From the NCBI RefSeq assembly GCF_016718685.1, contig NZ_JADKCX010000144.1, positions 22,344 through 86,343 of the forward strand: a stretch of 64,000 nucleotides of DNA. Reading direction: 5' to 3'. Below are positions 63,713-64,000 of this stretch, piece after piece. A program made the translations under genes and the position numbers. The notes beneath the pieces are model-generated. The model was given only the letters and a program-made list of their open reading frames with translations, searched no databases and was not told where the DNA came from. Position 1 is the first letter of the stretch, and every line of letters begins with the position of its first letter. Source of the stretch: Haliscomenobacter sp. Lineage in GTDB: Bacteria; Bacteroidota; Bacteroidia; Chitinophagales; Saprospiraceae.

Positions 63713-64000
63713 GGCTCGAAAAAGGGTCTGAGTTTTTCAATCAAATAATCCGGTGTAGGAACCGCTTGTTTGCTTTTGATGTCAATGAAGCACAAGCGAA
63801 CATTTCCACCATTGACCAATTTATTTTTTTCGTTAAAAATTTCAACGTGAAAGGTAATAAATTGATCCGGTAATCAATAGTAAAGTGTTGCGAGGTGTCA
63901 ACAACTCGTCGTAATAATCTCGACGTAAGCGCATTTGTAAAGACAAAACAGGCATCCTGGTTCCCATTCTTCTTCCATCACTTTGTAAGTTAAGCCCAGC
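63709..64000 (-). CDS. Hotdog-fold acyl-CoA thioesterase, C-terminal part, frameshifted, cut by the window edge
   Basis: The minus strand reads LGLTYKVMEEEW at the window edge, then in neighbouring frames MPVLSLQMRLRRDYYDELL and FHVEIFNEKNKLVNGGNVRL, CFIDIKSKQAVPTPDYLIEK and a stop at 63709. The order matches 4-hydroxybenzoyl-CoA thioesterase/YbgC-type hotdog proteins, where a polar Y-D-E-L segment precedes the long central strand pair. At least two indels occur in 290 bases. Its stop codon overlaps the GTG start of the BrkB gene, so the two are translationally coupled. Confidence 0.75.

Overview
This is a chromosomal window from a Bacteroidota bacterium, most likely of the Saprospiria (Haliscomenobacter/Lewinella-like). 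The evidence is in the sequence: promoters of the TTG / TAnnTTTG type, a type IX secretion sorting domain on a secreted metalloprotease, an Omp28-like protein with a second such domain, PorV/PorQ and PorT-like outer-membrane proteins, a DUF4249 lipoprotein beside a TonB-dependent receptor, and a parA-parB-DUF5683 operon. I saw no rRNA, tRNA, CRISPR array, integrase or transposase.

Layout. 0-5 kb: an ABC exporter fragment, the cbpA/cbpM co-chaperone pair, a saccharopine-dehydrogenase-like reductase, a badly broken lipoprotein gene and a Uma2 nuclease. 5-14 kb: a three-gene membrane/regulator cassette, a VWA protein, a peroxiredoxin-like protein, malate dehydrogenase, a secreted M43 protease and a two-gene coiled-coil module. 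14-28.4 kb: a BlaI/BlaR1-type regulator-protease pair, a Gfo/Idh/MocA oxidoreductase, the threonine-to-glycine pair tdh-kbl, an HSDR_N protein, the Omp28-like protein, tilS, a DASH cryptochrome, an SLC13 transporter and a LOG protein. 28.4-43 kb: housekeeping genes, namely DUF721, kup, ndh-2, folE, lolD, miaE, dusB, cca, rarA, a CLC channel and ppa. 43-45.2 kb: a small AT-rich accessory patch. 45-53 kb: an S9 peptidase, an MBL hydrolase, parAB-DUF5683 and a patatin. 53-64 kb: a tricorn-type S41 protease, a truncated esterase, DUF4249 plus a TonB receptor with a LuxR-type regulator, PorV, BrkB and a thioesterase.

Two things run through the whole window. First, gaps between genes are repeatedly filled by long palindromes of about 75-165 bp. 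They fall into sequence families: GTTGAGG arms around a CCGCGAGCGAC inner stem, GTTGAAAAGTT arms, GGGTTCGA arms, and CACAGATT arms. Loops within a family are related, and several arms supply the stop codon of the neighbouring gene. They lack the U-tract of ordinary terminators. These are the best candidate here for an undescribed dispersed element. Second, many genes, including housekeeping ones (tilS, mdh, dnaJ-like), are split by one- or two-base indels. The indels cluster at 0-16.6 kb and 58-64 kb and are nearly absent from 32-43 kb and 47.3-53 kb. This looks like uneven consensus quality rather than biological decay, so broken genes are given here as single entries spanning the frameshifts.
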